This document shows, in pieces, positions 1 through 10,238 of a stretch of 64,000 bases of DNA (position 1 is its first letter; each line of letters starts with the position of its first letter). The DNA is taken from contig NZ_RYZR01000003.1 in the NCBI RefSeq assembly GCF_003977615.1, forward strand, positions 558,001-622,000, written 5' to 3'. This DNA is from Dyella dinghuensis. GTDB lineage: Bacteria > Pseudomonadota > Gammaproteobacteria > Xanthomonadales > Rhodanobacteraceae. A program made the translations under genes and the position numbers. The notes under the pieces are model-generated. The model was given only the letters and a program-made list of their open reading frames with translations. It ran no database searches and was not told where the DNA came from.

Positions 1-2543
1 CACGCGGCCACCTCGCCGCCGATCTCGATCCGCTCGGCCTCGCGCACAAGATGAACGCGCCCGACCTGGGCCTGGCCTTCCACGGCCTCTCCGACGCTGA
101 CCTCGATACCGAATTCGATTGCGGCAACTTCGCCGGCGGCGGTCAGCGCATGAAGCTGCGCGAGCTGCTCGCGCGCCTGAAGCGTGTCTACACGGCCACG
201 GTCGGTGCGGAGTTCATGTACATCTCCGACCACGCCCAGCGCAACTGGATCTACAACCAGCTTGAACAGGCCAACGGCAATGCGGGCCTGGATAAGGCCG
301 GCAAGCAGCGCATCATGGACGGCCTCACCGCCGCCGACGGTCTCGAGCGCTATTTGCACACCAAGTACGTCGGCCAGAAGCGCTTCTCGCTGGAAGGCGG
401 CGACAGCCTCATTCCGATGATGGATGACGTTGTACGCGCTGCCGGCGACAACGGCGTCAAGGATCTCGTGATCGGCATGGCCCACCGCGGCCGCCTGAAC
501 ATGTTGGTGAACATTCTCGGCAAGCCGCCGAAGACCTTGTTCAACGAATTCGAAGGCAAGTTCGAGCACAACCAGGAAGACCCGGCCCACTCTGGCGACG
601 TGAAGTACCACATGGGCTTCTCCGCCGACGTGCGTACGCCCAAGGGTGGCGTGCATGTGGCGCTGGCGTTCAACCCGTCGCATCTGGAAATCGTCAACCC
701 GGTGGTTGCCGGTTCCGTGCATGCGCGCCAGATCCGCCGCAAGGACACCGAACACACACAGTCGCTTGCCGTGCTGATTCACGGCGACGCCGCGCTGGCC
801 GGTCAGGGCGTGAACATGGAATTGTTCAACATGTCGCAGGCCCGCGGTTTCAAGATCGGGGGCACGCTGCACATCGTGATCAACAACCAGGTCGGCTTTA
901 CCACCTCCAATCCGCAAGACGCACGTTCGACGCTGTACTGCACCGACCTCGCCAAGATGGTCAACGCACCGGTGTTCCACGTGAATGGCGACGATCCGGA
1001 AGCGGTCATCCAGGTCACGCGCCTTGCCTACGCATTCCGCAAGCAGTTCCGCCGGGACGTCGTCATCGATCTGGTCTGCTATCGCCGCCACGGTCATAAC
1101 GAAGCGGACGAACCTGCTGCCACGCAGCCGGTGATGTACCAGATCATCCGCAAGCGCCCGCCCGCGCGCGAACTCTATGCGCAGCAGCTGGTGAAAGAAG
1201 GCTTGCTGGCCGAGGGTGATGCACAGAAGCAGTTCGAAGCCTACCGCGAGCGCCTGGAAGCCGGCGCCGCGATGACCGATCTGCATCCGTCGCTGACCAA
1301 AGACGTGGAAGTGGATTGGAGCCAGTTCCTCGGCAACAAACTCGCCACGCCGGTGAAGACGGGTGTTGCGAAGGACAAGTTGGTCCAGCTCGCCAACCGC
1401 ATCCTTGATATTCCGAATGACATTGCGCTGCAGTCGCGCGTTGCGAAGATCTACGACGACCGCCGCAAGATGGCCACCGGCGAACTTCCGGGCGACTGGG
1501 GTTTTGCCGAAAACCTCGCCTACGCCACGCTGATCGATGAAGGTCACAACCTGCGTCTGGTCGGCCAGGATTCCGGCCGCGGTACGTTCTTCCATCGCCA
1601 TGCCGTGCTGCATGACCAGAAAGACGGCCGCACGTTCATGCCGCTCGCGACGCTGCGTAGCGACGCGAACGTGGAAGTGATCGATTCGCTGCTCAGCGAA
1701 GAAGCCGTGATGGCGTTCGAATACGGTCATGCCACCACGGATCCGTACACGCTCAACATCTGGGAAGGCCAGTTCGGCGACTTCGCCAACGGCGCGCAGG
1801 TGGTGATCGATCAGTTCATCAGCTCCGGCGAAGCGAAGTGGGATCGCCTGTGCGGTCTGGCGCTGTATCTGCCGCACGGTTACGAAGGCCAGGGTCCGGA
1901 GCATTCCTCCGCCCGTCTCGAACGCTTCCTGCAATTGTGCGCGATGGAAAACATGCAGGTCTGCGTACCGACCACGCCAGCGCAGGATTTCCACATGATT
2001 CGCCGTCAGATGCTGCGCCCCGTGCGCAAGCCGCTGATCGTGATGACGCCGAAATCGCTGTTGCGTCACAAGCTCGCGGTGTCCACGTTGGACGAACTGG
2101 CGAACGGCAGCTTCCAGCTGGTGATCGGCGAACACCGCGATCTGCCCGCGAAAAAGGTCAAGCGCGTGGTGCTGTGCGCGGGCAAGGTTTACTACGACTT
2201 GCTGGAAGACGCCGACAAGCGCGGACTGACCGACGTTGCCATCGTGCGTGTCGAGCAGCTCTATCCGTTCCCGCGTCCGGAAGTCACGGCCGAACTGGAA
2301 AAGTATCCTTCCGCGAAGGAAGTGATCTGGTGCCAGGAAGAGCCGATGAATCAGGGCGCATGGTTCCAGATCCGTCATCACTTGCAGGCTTGCGTGAACA
2401 ACAAGCAGAGCCTGTCGTATGCCGGTCGCGCTCGTTCGCCCGCTCCGGCAGCCGGTCACCTCAACGATCACATTGCCGAACAGGCAGCGTTGGTCGAACA
2501 GGCACTGGTTGCACCGGTCGGCCCGGATCACTCAGCAGAATAA
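1..2543 (+). CDS. sucA: 2-oxoglutarate dehydrogenase E1 component (5' truncated by window edge)
   Basis: Thiamine-diphosphate E1 subunit that decarboxylates 2-oxoglutarate and passes the succinyl group to the lipoyl arm of SucB in the TCA cycle. The frame is already open at base 3 and reads RGHLAADLDPLGL, a stretch that lies roughly 90 residues into family members. The ATG at 51 is therefore internal and the true start is off the left edge. About 846 residues are visible of a usual 930-950. IGMAHRGRLNMLVNILGKP (from base 471) and GDAALAGQG followed by NNQVGFTTSNP match the E1 cofactor and substrate region. The transketolase-like C-terminal half is complete to the TAA at 2541-2543. sucB follows after 81 nt. 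Confidence 0.97.
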   Translation, partial: RGHLAADLDPLGLAHKMNAPDLGLAFHGLSDADLDTEFDCGNFAGGGQRMKLRELLARLKRVYTATVGAEFMYISDHAQRNWIYNQLEQANGNAGLDKAGKQRIMDGLTAADGLERYLHTKYVGQKRFSLEGGDSLIPMMDDVVRAAGDNGVKDLVIGMAHRGRLNMLVNILGKPPKTLFNEFEGKFEHNQEDPAHSGDVKYHMGFSADVRTPKGGVHVALAFNPSHLEIVNPVVAGSVHARQIRRKDTEHTQSLAVLIHGDAALAGQGVNMELFNMSQARGFKIGGTLHIVINNQVGFTTSNPQDARSTLYCTDLAKMVNAPVFHVNGDDPEAVIQVTRLAYAFRKQFRRDVVIDLVCYRRHGHNEADEPAATQPVMYQIIRKRPPARELYAQQLVKEGLLAEGDAQKQFEAYRERLEAGAAMTDLHPSLTKDVEVDWSQFLGNKLATPVKTGVAKDKLVQLANRILDIPNDIALQSRVAKIYDDRRKMATGELPGDWGFAENLAYATLIDEGHNLRLVGQDSGRGTFFHRHAVLHDQKDGRTFMPLATLRSDANVEVIDSLLSEEAVMAFEYGHATTDPYTLNIWEGQFGDFANGAQVVIDQFISSGEAKWDRLCGLALYLPHGYEGQGPEHSSARLERFLQLCAMENMQVCVPTTPAQDFHMIRRQMLRPVRKPLIVMTPKSLLRHKLAVSTLDELANGSFQLVIGEHRDLPAKKVKRVVLCAGKVYYDLLEDADKRGLTDVAIVRVEQLYPFPRPEVTAELEKYPSAKEVIWCQEEPMNQGAWFQIRHHLQACVNNKQSLSYAGRARSPAPAAGHLNDHIAEQAALVEQALVAPVGPDHSAE

Positions 2544-2624
2544 AACGTGTTTAGGAATGCGGTCGGGACGATCGCTTTCGATCTACGCGCTCACGGATGA
2601 GTGCTAAACCCTAAGGATTCATCT

Positions 2625-3830
2625 ATGTCCATCGAAGTCAAAGTTCCTGTTCTGCCCGAGTCCGTCTCCGACGCCACCATCGCCACCTGGCACAAGAAGG
2701 CCGGCGAAGCGGTCAAGCGCGACGAGAACCTGGTTGATCTGGAAACCGACAAGGTTGTGCTTGAAGTGCCTTCGCCGGTCGATGGCGTGCTGAAGGAATT
2801 GAAGTTCCAGACCGGCGACACGGTGAATAGCCAGCAAGTGATCGCGATCATCGAAGAAGGCGCTGCAGCAGCTGCTCCGGCACCGGCTCCGGCCGCTGCG
2901 GCCCCGGCTCCCGCCCCCGCTCCGGCGGCTGCGGCAAAGACCACTGGCGGCAAGGGTGCCGATGAGCTCTCCCCGGCTGGCCTGCGCGTTGCCACCGAGC
3001 AGAACATCGACCCGTCCAAGGTTGCCGGCACCGGCCGCGATGGCCGCGTGACCAAGGAAGACCTGGTCAACTACGGCAAGGGTGGCGCTCCCGCCGCTGC
3101 GGCACCTGCGGTGGCTCCGACGCCGGGTTCGCGTCCGGAAGAACGCGTGCCGATGACGCGCATCCGCGCCCGCATCGCCGAGCGTCTGATGCAGTCGAAG
3201 AACTCCATCGCGATGCTCACGTCGTTCAACGAAGTGAACCTCGCCGAAGTCACCAAGATGCGCAAGACGCTCGGTGAGCAGTTCGAAAAGACGAACGGCG
3301 TGAAGCTTGGCTTCATGAGTTTCTTCGTGAAAGCGGCGGCCGAAGCGCTGAAGCGCCACACCATCGTCAACGCGTCGGTGGATGGCAACGACATCATCTA
3401 TCACGGGTATCAGGACATCTCGATTGCCGTGTCAACCGACAAGGGCCTGGTGACGCCGGTACTGCGCGATGTGCAGAACATGAGCTTCGCCGATATCGAA
3501 AAGGGCATCGCCAACTACGCCAAGAAAGCGCGCGACGGCAAGCTGGGCCTGGACGATCTGCAAGGCGGCACGTTCACCATCACCAACGGTGGCACCTTCG
3601 GTTCGCTGCTGTCGACGCCAATCGTGAATCCGCCGCAAAGCGCGATTCTCGGCATGCACACCATCAAGGAGCGTGCGATTGTCGAAAACGGTCAGGTGAT
3701 TGCTGCGCCGATGATGTATCTAGCGCTGAGCTACGACCACCGCATCATCGACGGTAAGGACGCCGTGCTGTTCCTGGTCGACATCAAGAATCAGCTGGAA
3801 AATCCGCAACGCATGCTGTTGGGTATGTAA
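2625..3830 (+). CDS. sucB: Dihydrolipoyllysine-residue succinyltransferase (E2 of 2-oxoglutarate dehydrogenase)
   Basis: Core acyltransferase of the 2-oxoglutarate dehydrogenase complex; it moves succinyl from lipoate to CoA. It has 401 aa. The lipoyl domain covers residues 1-78, with the lipoylated lysine in ETDKVVLEV (Lys43). A flexible Ala/Pro linker (about 82-110) leads to the peripheral subunit-binding domain (about 117-152, ending near GRVTKEDL) and then the catalytic domain. HRIIDGKDA holds the active-site His372 and Asp376. I start at the ATG at 2625 (MSIEVKVP), which has AAGGA at 2612-2616; an in-frame GTG at 2601 would add eight residues with no SD support. Lies between sucA and lpd in one operon. 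Confidence 0.97.
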   Translation: MSIEVKVPVLPESVSDATIATWHKKAGEAVKRDENLVDLETDKVVLEVPSPVDGVLKELKFQTGDTVNSQQVIAIIEEGAAAAAPAPAPAAAAPAPAPAPAAAAKTTGGKGADELSPAGLRVATEQNIDPSKVAGTGRDGRVTKEDLVNYGKGGAPAAAAPAVAPTPGSRPEERVPMTRIRARIAERLMQSKNSIAMLTSFNEVNLAEVTKMRKTLGEQFEKTNGVKLGFMSFFVKAAAEALKRHTIVNASVDGNDIIYHGYQDISIAVSTDKGLVTPVLRDVQNMSFADIEKGIANYAKKARDGKLGLDDLQGGTFTITNGGTFGSLLSTPIVNPPQSAILGMHTIKERAIVENGQVIAAPMMYLALSYDHRIIDGKDAVLFLVDIKNQLENPQRMLLGM

Positions 3831-3841
3831 GCCTCACTAAG

Positions 3842-5393
<1,552 letters not shown>

Positions 5394-5415
5394 GGCGTCA
5401 TGCCACGCTGATCGG

Positions 5416-5456
5416 CGGCTCGCTCGTGGAGACATGGGCGAGCCGTTCTTATTTTT
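5416..5456 (+). terminator. Probable intrinsic terminator of the suc-lpd operon
   Basis: An 8-bp GC stem (CGGCTCGC 5416-5423 with GCGAGCCG 5438-5445) and a 14-nt loop are followed directly by TTCTTATTTTT. It lies 23 nt after the lpd stop on the plus strand, as expected for a rho-independent terminator. The large loop lowers confidence slightly. Confidence 0.7.
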
Positions 5457-5570
5457 GTCTAAGCCTGGCGACGACTACATCCGATCCACGACACGTAGTA
5501 CAACCTGATATTTCGTCATATCGGCATAGACCGGCGTGACGGATCTACACAACCCGACGAGTCCGTTGCC

Positions 5571-6167
5571 ATGTCTCCGCCTACCTCTCTGTGCGTCTAT
5601 TGCGGCTCCAGTTCCGGCAAGCATCCGGAATACACCGAGCAAGCCCGGGCTTTCGGTACAGAAATGGCTCGCCGCGGTATCGCGCTGATTTACGGTGGCG
5701 GCAAAGTGGGTTTGATGGGTTCCGTTGCCGACGCCGTGCTGACCGCGGGTGGAAAAGCCATCGGCGTGATTCCACGTCAACTGGTCGAACGCGAAGTCGC
5801 GCATCCGGGTCTCACGGAAATGCATGTGGTCGAAACCATGCATCAGCGCAAGACACGCATGTACGAACTATCGGATGCCTTCGTCGCGCTGCCCGGCGGT
5901 TACGGCACGATGGATGAAATGTTCGAGATGCTGACGTGGGCGCAGCTCGGCCTGCACAAATACCCCTGCGCTTTCCTCGACGTGCGTGGTTATTACACGC
6001 CTTTGCGCACGATGATGGATCACATGGTCACTGAAGGCTTCGTGCGCCGCGAACAACGCGACAGCGTGTGGTTCGGCGACAGCATGGAGAAACTGTTCGA
6101 TTGGATGTCGCACTACCAAGGTGACGACATGCCCAAATGGATCGATAGCCAAAGCGTGAAAGCCTGA
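5571..6167 (+). CDS. LOG-family nucleoside 5'-monophosphate phosphoribohydrolase (TIGR00730)
   Basis: Rossmann-fold protein of the LOG family; characterised members cleave nucleoside 5'-monophosphates, including cytokinin ribotides, to base plus ribose 5-phosphate. It has 198 aa. The two family motifs are present: MHQRKTRM at 90-97 and PGGYGTMDE at 108-116, the latter carrying the catalytic Glu. A glycine-rich YGGGKVGLMG sits at 41-50. The start is the ATG at 5571. It lies 31 nt ahead of a YhdH-type reductase in the same direction. The physiological substrate in this organism is not evident; the family is often mislabelled lysine decarboxylase. Confidence 0.9.
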   Translation: MSPPTSLCVYCGSSSGKHPEYTEQARAFGTEMARRGIALIYGGGKVGLMGSVADAVLTAGGKAIGVIPRQLVEREVAHPGLTEMHVVETMHQRKTRMYELSDAFVALPGGYGTMDEMFEMLTWAQLGLHKYPCAFLDVRGYYTPLRTMMDHMVTEGFVRREQRDSVWFGDSMEKLFDWMSHYQGDDMPKWIDSQSVKA

Positions 6168-6198
6168 GCTTTCGCGCCGCCATCACGCAGGAGCCATC

Positions 6199-7203
6199 AT
6201 GAGCCTCAGCACCGAGTTCCGCGCATTTCGCATCCACAACGACCCGAGTGGTTATCGCGGCGTTCTCGAAACCATCGACACCGATGCGCTCACCCGCGGC
6301 GAAGTGCTGGTGAAAGTCGCCTACTCATCGGTCAACTACAAAGATGCGCTGGCGGGTACCGGCAAAGGCAAAATCCTTCGCCAGTATCCGTTGAACGGCG
6401 GCATCGATGCGGCAGGCGTCGTCGTCGCTTCCAGCGACATCAACATCAAGGAAGGCGACTATGTGTTGTGCACCGGCAGCAGCCTTTCCGAAACGCTCGA
6501 CGGTGGCTTCGGCGAATACATCCGCTTGCCGTCGCAATGGACTATTCCGCTACCCACAGGTCTGGATCTGCACGAAAGCATGATCATCGGCACGGCCGGC
6601 TTTACGGCTGCGCTGGCGTTGCTGCAGATGGAAGACAATCGCCAGACCCCAGGACTCGGAGCGCTCGCCGTAACGGGCGCCAGCGGCGGTGTCGGCATGC
6701 TCGCCATCGATATCTTCACGCGCGCTGGCTACGACGTGCATGCCATCAGCGGCAAGGCCGATCATTTCGATTTTCTGCGCAGCCTTGGCGCGAAAGAATG
6801 CATTGACCGTCACAAATTGGTCTTCAACGGCAAGCCGATGGATTCCGCACGCTTCGGCGGCGCGCTCGACAATGTCGGCGGCAGCATGCTTGCAGGACTT
6901 TTGCCGTTGATCGCACCGTATGGAAATGTTGCCATTTGCGGCAACGCTGGCGGCATTGCCTTTGACAGCACGGTCATGCCGTTCATCATTCGCGGCGTGA
7001 ACCTCTTGGGCGTCGCCACCTCGGCAACACCCCGCGATATCCGCGACCGGGTGTGGCAACACCTCGCCGGCGACTGGAAACCTGCCCACCTGGATCGGAT
7101 TCTTACCCAGGAAGTGTCACTGGAGCAGCTTCCGGAGGTATTCGAGCGTATGCTGGCTGGGAATTCTTTCGGCCGCACCATTGTGCGTATCGGCAAGGTT
7201 TGA
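6199..7203 (+). CDS. YhdH/AcuI-type medium-chain reductase (acrylyl-CoA reductase-like)
   Basis: A 334-aa zinc-independent medium-chain dehydrogenase/reductase of the YhdH/YhfP group. Characterised AcuI proteins reduce acrylyl-CoA to propionyl-CoA with NADPH; others are annotated quinone oxidoreductases. SSVNYKDALAGTGKG near the N-terminus and VTGASGGVGMLA (NADP-binding loop) are typical. No structural zinc cysteine cluster is seen. It follows the LOG gene by 31 nt with GGAG just before the ATG (6199), so they may be co-transcribed. The reductase family assignment is firm; the exact substrate is inferred only from the family. Confidence 0.88.
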   Translation: MSLSTEFRAFRIHNDPSGYRGVLETIDTDALTRGEVLVKVAYSSVNYKDALAGTGKGKILRQYPLNGGIDAAGVVVASSDINIKEGDYVLCTGSSLSETLDGGFGEYIRLPSQWTIPLPTGLDLHESMIIGTAGFTAALALLQMEDNRQTPGLGALAVTGASGGVGMLAIDIFTRAGYDVHAISGKADHFDFLRSLGAKECIDRHKLVFNGKPMDSARFGGALDNVGGSMLAGLLPLIAPYGNVAICGNAGGIAFDSTVMPFIIRGVNLLGVATSATPRDIRDRVWQHLAGDWKPAHLDRILTQEVSLEQLPEVFERMLAGNSFGRTIVRIGKV

Positions 7204-7214
7204 CATCTTCACGC

Positions 7215-7243
7215 TTGGAAGCCTCGCGGCTGAGCCTTAGAAT
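7215..7243 (+). promoter_or_regulatory. Sigma-70-type promoter for the pilH-like gene
   Basis: TTGGAA (7215-7220), a 17-nt spacer and TAGAAT (7238-7243), ending 30 nt before the pilH-like start codon. Both hexamers are close to consensus at ideal spacing, and the site lies just after the yhdH stop. An AAGGGG Shine-Dalgarno lies between it and the ATG. Confidence 0.65.
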
Positions 7244-7273
7244 TGGTCTGAACAACAAGGGGACTCCCACCTT

Positions 7274-7639
7274 ATGGCACGCATTCTTATTGTCGACGAT
7301 TCCCCGTCGCAGCTTCTTGGCATCAAGCGCATCGTCGAAAAACTCGGCCATGTCACGCTGACTGCCGAAGATGGCGCGGCGGGCGTCGAGGTGGCGAAAC
7401 TCGAAAAGCCCGATCTGATCCTGATGGACGTCGTGATGCCGAACCTCAACGGCTTCCAGGCGACGCGCACGATCAGCAAGAACCCCGACACCTCGCACAT
7501 TCCGATTGTGCTGGTGACGACGAAGGATCAGGAAACGGACAAAGTGTGGGGCATGCGCCAGGGCGCAAAAGCCTACGTCACCAAACCGATCAAGGAAGAG
7601 GAGTTGGTGGCAACGCTGAAGGAACTGCTTCCGGCGTAA
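7274..7639 (+). CDS. pilH: Single-domain response regulator, PilH-like (twitching motility)
   Basis: A 121-aa stand-alone CheY-like receiver. Acidic pair Asp8/Asp9, phosphoacceptor Asp52 in LMDVVMPNLNG, Thr82/83 and Lys104 (VTKP) are all present, so it should be phosphorylatable. The overall sequence closely resembles PilH of the Pil-Chp system, which modulates type IV pilus retraction. No other pil-chp gene is adjacent, so it stands alone, with its own promoter just upstream and a strong terminator downstream. PilG is an alternative, but the short form without a PilG-type N-terminal extension favours PilH. Confidence 0.82.
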   Translation: MARILIVDDSPSQLLGIKRIVEKLGHVTLTAEDGAAGVEVAKLEKPDLILMDVVMPNLNGFQATRTISKNPDTSHIPIVLVTTKDQETDKVWGMRQGAKAYVTKPIKEEELVATLKELLPA

Positions 7640-7660
7640 GCCAACACGACGTATTGCAAA

Positions 7661-7695
7661 AACAAACGGCGCCGTGAGGCGCCGTTTGTTTTTCT
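7661..7695. terminator. Bidirectional intrinsic terminator between pilH and cbpA
   Basis: A perfect 13-bp stem (7661-7673 with 7678-7690, AACAAACGGCGCC/GGCGCCGTTTGTT) and a GTGA loop, with T-runs on both strands (TTTCT on plus, TTTTGC on minus). The two flanking genes converge on it. Confidence 0.85.
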
Positions 7696-7709
7696 AACGA
7701 TGATCGCTG

Positions 7710-8609
7710 TCAGCGACGCGGATCGTAACCTGGATATTGCGCACGTAATTCTTCATACGCCGAACGTTGCGCGTCGCTTTCAGCCGGCGGTGTACGTATG
7801 GATACCTCCACCAGTTGATCGCCCGCAGGATCGCCCGGCATGCCGCGTCCCTTAAGACGTAACTTGCGGCCATTCTGCGTGCCGGCAGGAATGCGCAGAT
7901 CGACCGCACCCGCCAATGTCGGCACAGGGACCGTCGCACCTAACGCCGCTTCCCACGACGCCACCGGCAGCACATGCAGCACGTTGCGGCCTTCCAGCTT
8001 GAATCGCGCATCGTCGCGAATCGACACTTCAAGCAGAAGATCTCCGCCCGGACCGCCACCCATGCCCGGATGTCCCTGCCCGCTCAACCGGATAACCTTG
8101 CCCGGCTGAATACCCGCAGGAATTTTCACTTCGAGCACGCGTTCCTGGCCGCTGCCATCGTCCAGACTCAAGCGCGTACGACCGCCGTTGAACGCTGTGT
8201 GCAGATCGATCTGCACCTGCGCTTGTATGTCGCGGCCACGGCGTGCGCGCGGCGCTTGTTGCTGCCGATGTCCGCCGCGACCAAACAGGCTTTCGAAGAA
8301 ATCGCTGAAATCGCCCTCGCCCGCATCGCCAAAGTCGTAGCTCTGACCCTGCCCCCAATTCGGGGGCGGACGGAACTGCTCGCCCGAGCGGTAGCCACCA
8401 GCACGCAATTGATCGTATGCGCGACGCTTTTCTGCATCCCGCAATACTTCGTTGGCTTCGTTGATCGCCTTGAATTTCTCTTCGGCGCCGGCTTCTTTGT
8501 TCTTGTCCGGATGATATTTACGCGCCAGCTTGCGATACGCCGTCTTGATGTCAGCTTCGCTGGCATCAGGCTTCACGCCAAGGGTGTCGTAATAATCTTT
8601 GAATTCCAC
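7710..8609 (-). CDS. cbpA: DnaJ-family co-chaperone, CbpA-like
   Basis: A 299-aa type II (zinc-finger-less) J-protein that would stimulate DnaK ATPase through its J domain. The J domain covers residues 1-70 with HPD at 33-35. A Gly/Phe-rich region with RGGHRQQQ follows, then two beta-sandwich substrate-binding domains with the typical [20 protein letters not shown] and dimer-forming C-terminus. No CxxCxGxG zinc repeats occur, which separates it from DnaJ. It starts at GTG 8609, supported by GGGGAG seven nt upstream. Hsp20 lies upstream on the same strand but a terminator separates them. Confidence 0.9.
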   Translation of the reverse strand: MEFKDYYDTLGVKPDASEADIKTAYRKLARKYHPDKNKEAGAEEKFKAINEANEVLRDAEKRRAYDQLRAGGYRSGEQFRPPPNWGQGQSYDFGDAGEGDFSDFFESLFGRGGHRQQQAPRARRGRDIQAQVQIDLHTAFNGGRTRLSLDDGSGQERVLEVKIPAGIQPGKVIRLSGQGHPGMGGGPGGDLLLEVSIRDDARFKLEGRNVLHVLPVASWEAALGATVPVPTLAGAVDLRIPAGTQNGRKLRLKGRGMPGDPAGDQLVEVSIRTPPAESDAQRSAYEELRAQYPGYDPRR

Positions 8610-8656
8610 TGTTACTCCCCAACGAACCGGCTCCCAGGCCGGCCCAACATCAAAAA

Positions 8657-8698
8657 CACGGGTAGCCCGCCACAGATCATCGTCCGTGGCGGGCTACC
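8657..8698 (-). terminator. Intrinsic terminator after hsp20
   Basis: A perfect 13-bp stem (8661-8673 with 8686-8698, GGTAGCCCGCCAC/GTGGCGGGCTACC) and 12-nt loop. On the minus strand the stem is followed by CGTGTTTTTG. It lies just downstream of the Hsp20 stop and upstream of cbpA. Confidence 0.7.
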
Positions 8699-8722
8699 TT
8701 CGCAACATCGAGCGATGTGCGG

Positions 8723-9175
8723 TTATTGCGCGGTGTTGATCGTGATTCGGCGGGGCGCTGTCTGGGCCCGCTTCGGAATCACGACTTCCAGCACCCCATG
8801 CTTGCCGTTGGCGACAATGTTCTCGGCGTCGGCACTTTCCGGCAGCGTGAAGCGGCGGTGGAAGCTGCCATGCGCGCGCTCAACGCGCGTGAAGCGGCCG
8901 TTCTGCTCGGTTTTGTCGCTCGCGCGCTCGCCTTTGATGCTGAGGGTGCTCTTGTCCATGCTCACCTCAATGGTGGCGGGATCGACACCGGGAACATCCA
9001 CGAAAATCACAAAACGCTGTTCTTCTTCCTTGATATCAACGCGCGGCGCCCACTGCTGAGCCGCCACGCTGGAGCTGTCGCTCTCGTCGTGCTGAAAGAA
9101 ACGATCGAACACCTGACGGATGTCCGAGGGAATGGTGTGGGTGGTGCCCCATACGGCACTGCGGCTCAAAGTCAT
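8723..9175 (-). CDS. Small heat-shock protein, Hsp20/alpha-crystallin family
   Basis: ATP-independent holdase that binds unfolding proteins. From ATG 9175 it is 150 aa: a short N-terminal arm (DIRQVFDRFF), an alpha-crystallin domain (from about PRVDIKEEEQRFVIFVDVPG to the middle) and a C-terminal tail with the IPK-type anchor (VVIPKRAQ). I reject the longer start at 9205 because GAGGTAAG sits directly upstream of 9175. A sigma-32-like promoter lies about 45-75 nt upstream and a terminator follows, so it appears to be a monocistronic heat-shock gene. Confidence 0.92.
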   Translation of the reverse strand: MTLSRSAVWGTTHTIPSDIRQVFDRFFQHDESDSSSVAAQQWAPRVDIKEEEQRFVIFVDVPGVDPATIEVSMDKSTLSIKGERASDKTEQNGRFTRVERAHGSFHRRFTLPESADAENIVANGKHGVLEVVIPKRAQTAPRRITINTAQ

Positions 9176-9219
9176 CGCTCTTACCTCGAAAAAGTTGCGG
9201 TGCATTCACCGCTTGATGC

Positions 9220-9250
9220 CTAGATAGTTCCGAAGGCCACCGTTTCAAGG
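9220..9250 (-). promoter_or_regulatory. Candidate sigma-32 (RpoH) promoter of hsp20
   Basis: On the minus strand CCTTGAAA (9243-9250) is followed after 14 nt by ACTATCTAG (9220-9228). The -35 matches the RpoH consensus CTTGAAA exactly; the -10 resembles CCCCATNTA only in part. Its position in front of an Hsp20 gene fits. Confidence 0.6.
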
Positions 9251-9313
9251 CGACAAGCCACCCCAAGCAGGGGTAGCATCCCCGCGGTTGTCCTCCCTTC
9301 AGTGAGCCCCCTT

Positions 9314-9802
9314 ATGCCGATCGAAACCGGAGCGCCCCTGCCGGACGTAGAAGTAGCCGTCATCGACGCCGATGCCGAGGTAACGCGCGTTCATACCGGC
9401 GAGCTTTTCGCAGGCCGGAAACTGGTGCTTTTCGGGGTACCGGGCGCGTTTACGCCGACGTGCTCCGAGCGTCACCTGCCCGGCTATGTGAAGCTCTATA
9501 AGGATTTCAAAGCCCGTGGCGTAGACGTCTTTTGCATGGCGGTGAACGACGCTTTCGTCATGAAGGCATGGGCCGCTTCGCAACAGGTGCCTTCGGGTTT
9601 CAAGTTACTGGCGGATGGAAATGCGTCGCTGACCAAGGCCCTTGGGCTGGAAATGGACGGCACTGCTTATGGTATGGGCATCCGCTCGCGCCGTTTTGCC
9701 CTCTATGCCGAAGAGGGCATCGTGAAGCTGCTGAACGTCGAGAAGCCAGGTGAGCTGCGCGTGACCACCGCGGAGGTGATGCTGGAAGCGACGCCTCAAT
9801 AA
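9314..9802 (+). CDS. Prx5-type peroxiredoxin
   Basis: A 162-aa thiol peroxidase of the AhpC/TSA Prx5 group that reduces hydrogen and alkyl peroxides. The peroxidatic cysteine is Cys50 in PGAFTPTCSERHLPG. A second cysteine is Cys74 in VDVFCMAV, at the position seen in single-domain bacterial Prx5. No glutaredoxin domain is fused. I take the ATG at 9314 (MPIETGAPLP); an in-frame GTG at 9302 would add four residues. It is transcribed away from hsp20. The reductant (thioredoxin or glutaredoxin) cannot be told from here. Confidence 0.9.
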   Translation: MPIETGAPLPDVEVAVIDADAEVTRVHTGELFAGRKLVLFGVPGAFTPTCSERHLPGYVKLYKDFKARGVDVFCMAVNDAFVMKAWAASQQVPSGFKLLADGNASLTKALGLEMDGTAYGMGIRSRRFALYAEEGIVKLLNVEKPGELRVTTAEVMLEATPQ

Positions 9803-9893
9803 GCCCTACACAGCAACGCGACCCGTATCACAGTAAGCGACCGACTCCCTCGACAAAGTATTTACGCGCGTCGTGCGTAGGGGGAATCTGATC

Positions 9894-10178
9894 ATGAAAA
9901 CACGCAAGCTGCCGCTGGCGCTTCTGGCGCTGTCCTTTTTCTATGCCACCTCGGCCCACGCGGCAGCCGCGTCGGGCACGATCCACTTCACCGGACTGGT
10001 TTATCAGCCGGCGTCGGCCTCGATGGACGTCCAGACATCCAGAGCCGACGCACCGATTGCCACGAAGAAGGTCGACTCGCTGCGCAACTTCCGCAATGCC
10101 ATGCAGCGCGACGCACTCGATTATTTCGACACGTACGCCGGTAAGGATGCGAAAGTGGTGAGCGTGACTTACCTGTAA
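9894..10178 (+). CDS. Small secreted hypothetical protein
   Basis: A 94-aa protein I do not recognise. Residues 1-22 form a classical Sec signal peptide (KTRK, then LPLALLALSFFYATS, cleavage near AHA-AA). The mature part is about 70 residues, has no cysteine and ends VVSVTYL. ATG 9894 is preceded by AGGGGG (9879-9884), which fixes the start over an upstream in-frame codon at 9873. It is followed 10 nt later by a strong bidirectional terminator, so it is probably monocistronic. A periplasmic or exported location is inferred from the signal; no function is suggested. Confidence 0.7.
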   Translation: MKTRKLPLALLALSFFYATSAHAAAASGTIHFTGLVYQPASASMDVQTSRADAPIATKKVDSLRNFRNAMQRDALDYFDTYAGKDAKVVSVTYL

Positions 10179-10187
10179 ACGCATCGC

Positions 10188-10217
10188 AAAAAAGCCCCGC
10201 AAATGCGGGGCTTTTTT
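10188..10217. terminator. Bidirectional intrinsic terminator between the small secreted protein gene and gyrA
   Basis: A perfect 13-bp stem AAAAAAGCCCCGC/GCGGGGCTTTTTT (10188-10200 and 10205-10217) with loop AAAT. The T-run is on both strands, serving the plus-strand gene and minus-strand gyrA. Confidence 0.92.
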
Positions 10218-10238
10218 GTCGTTGCATGGCAAGACGTA

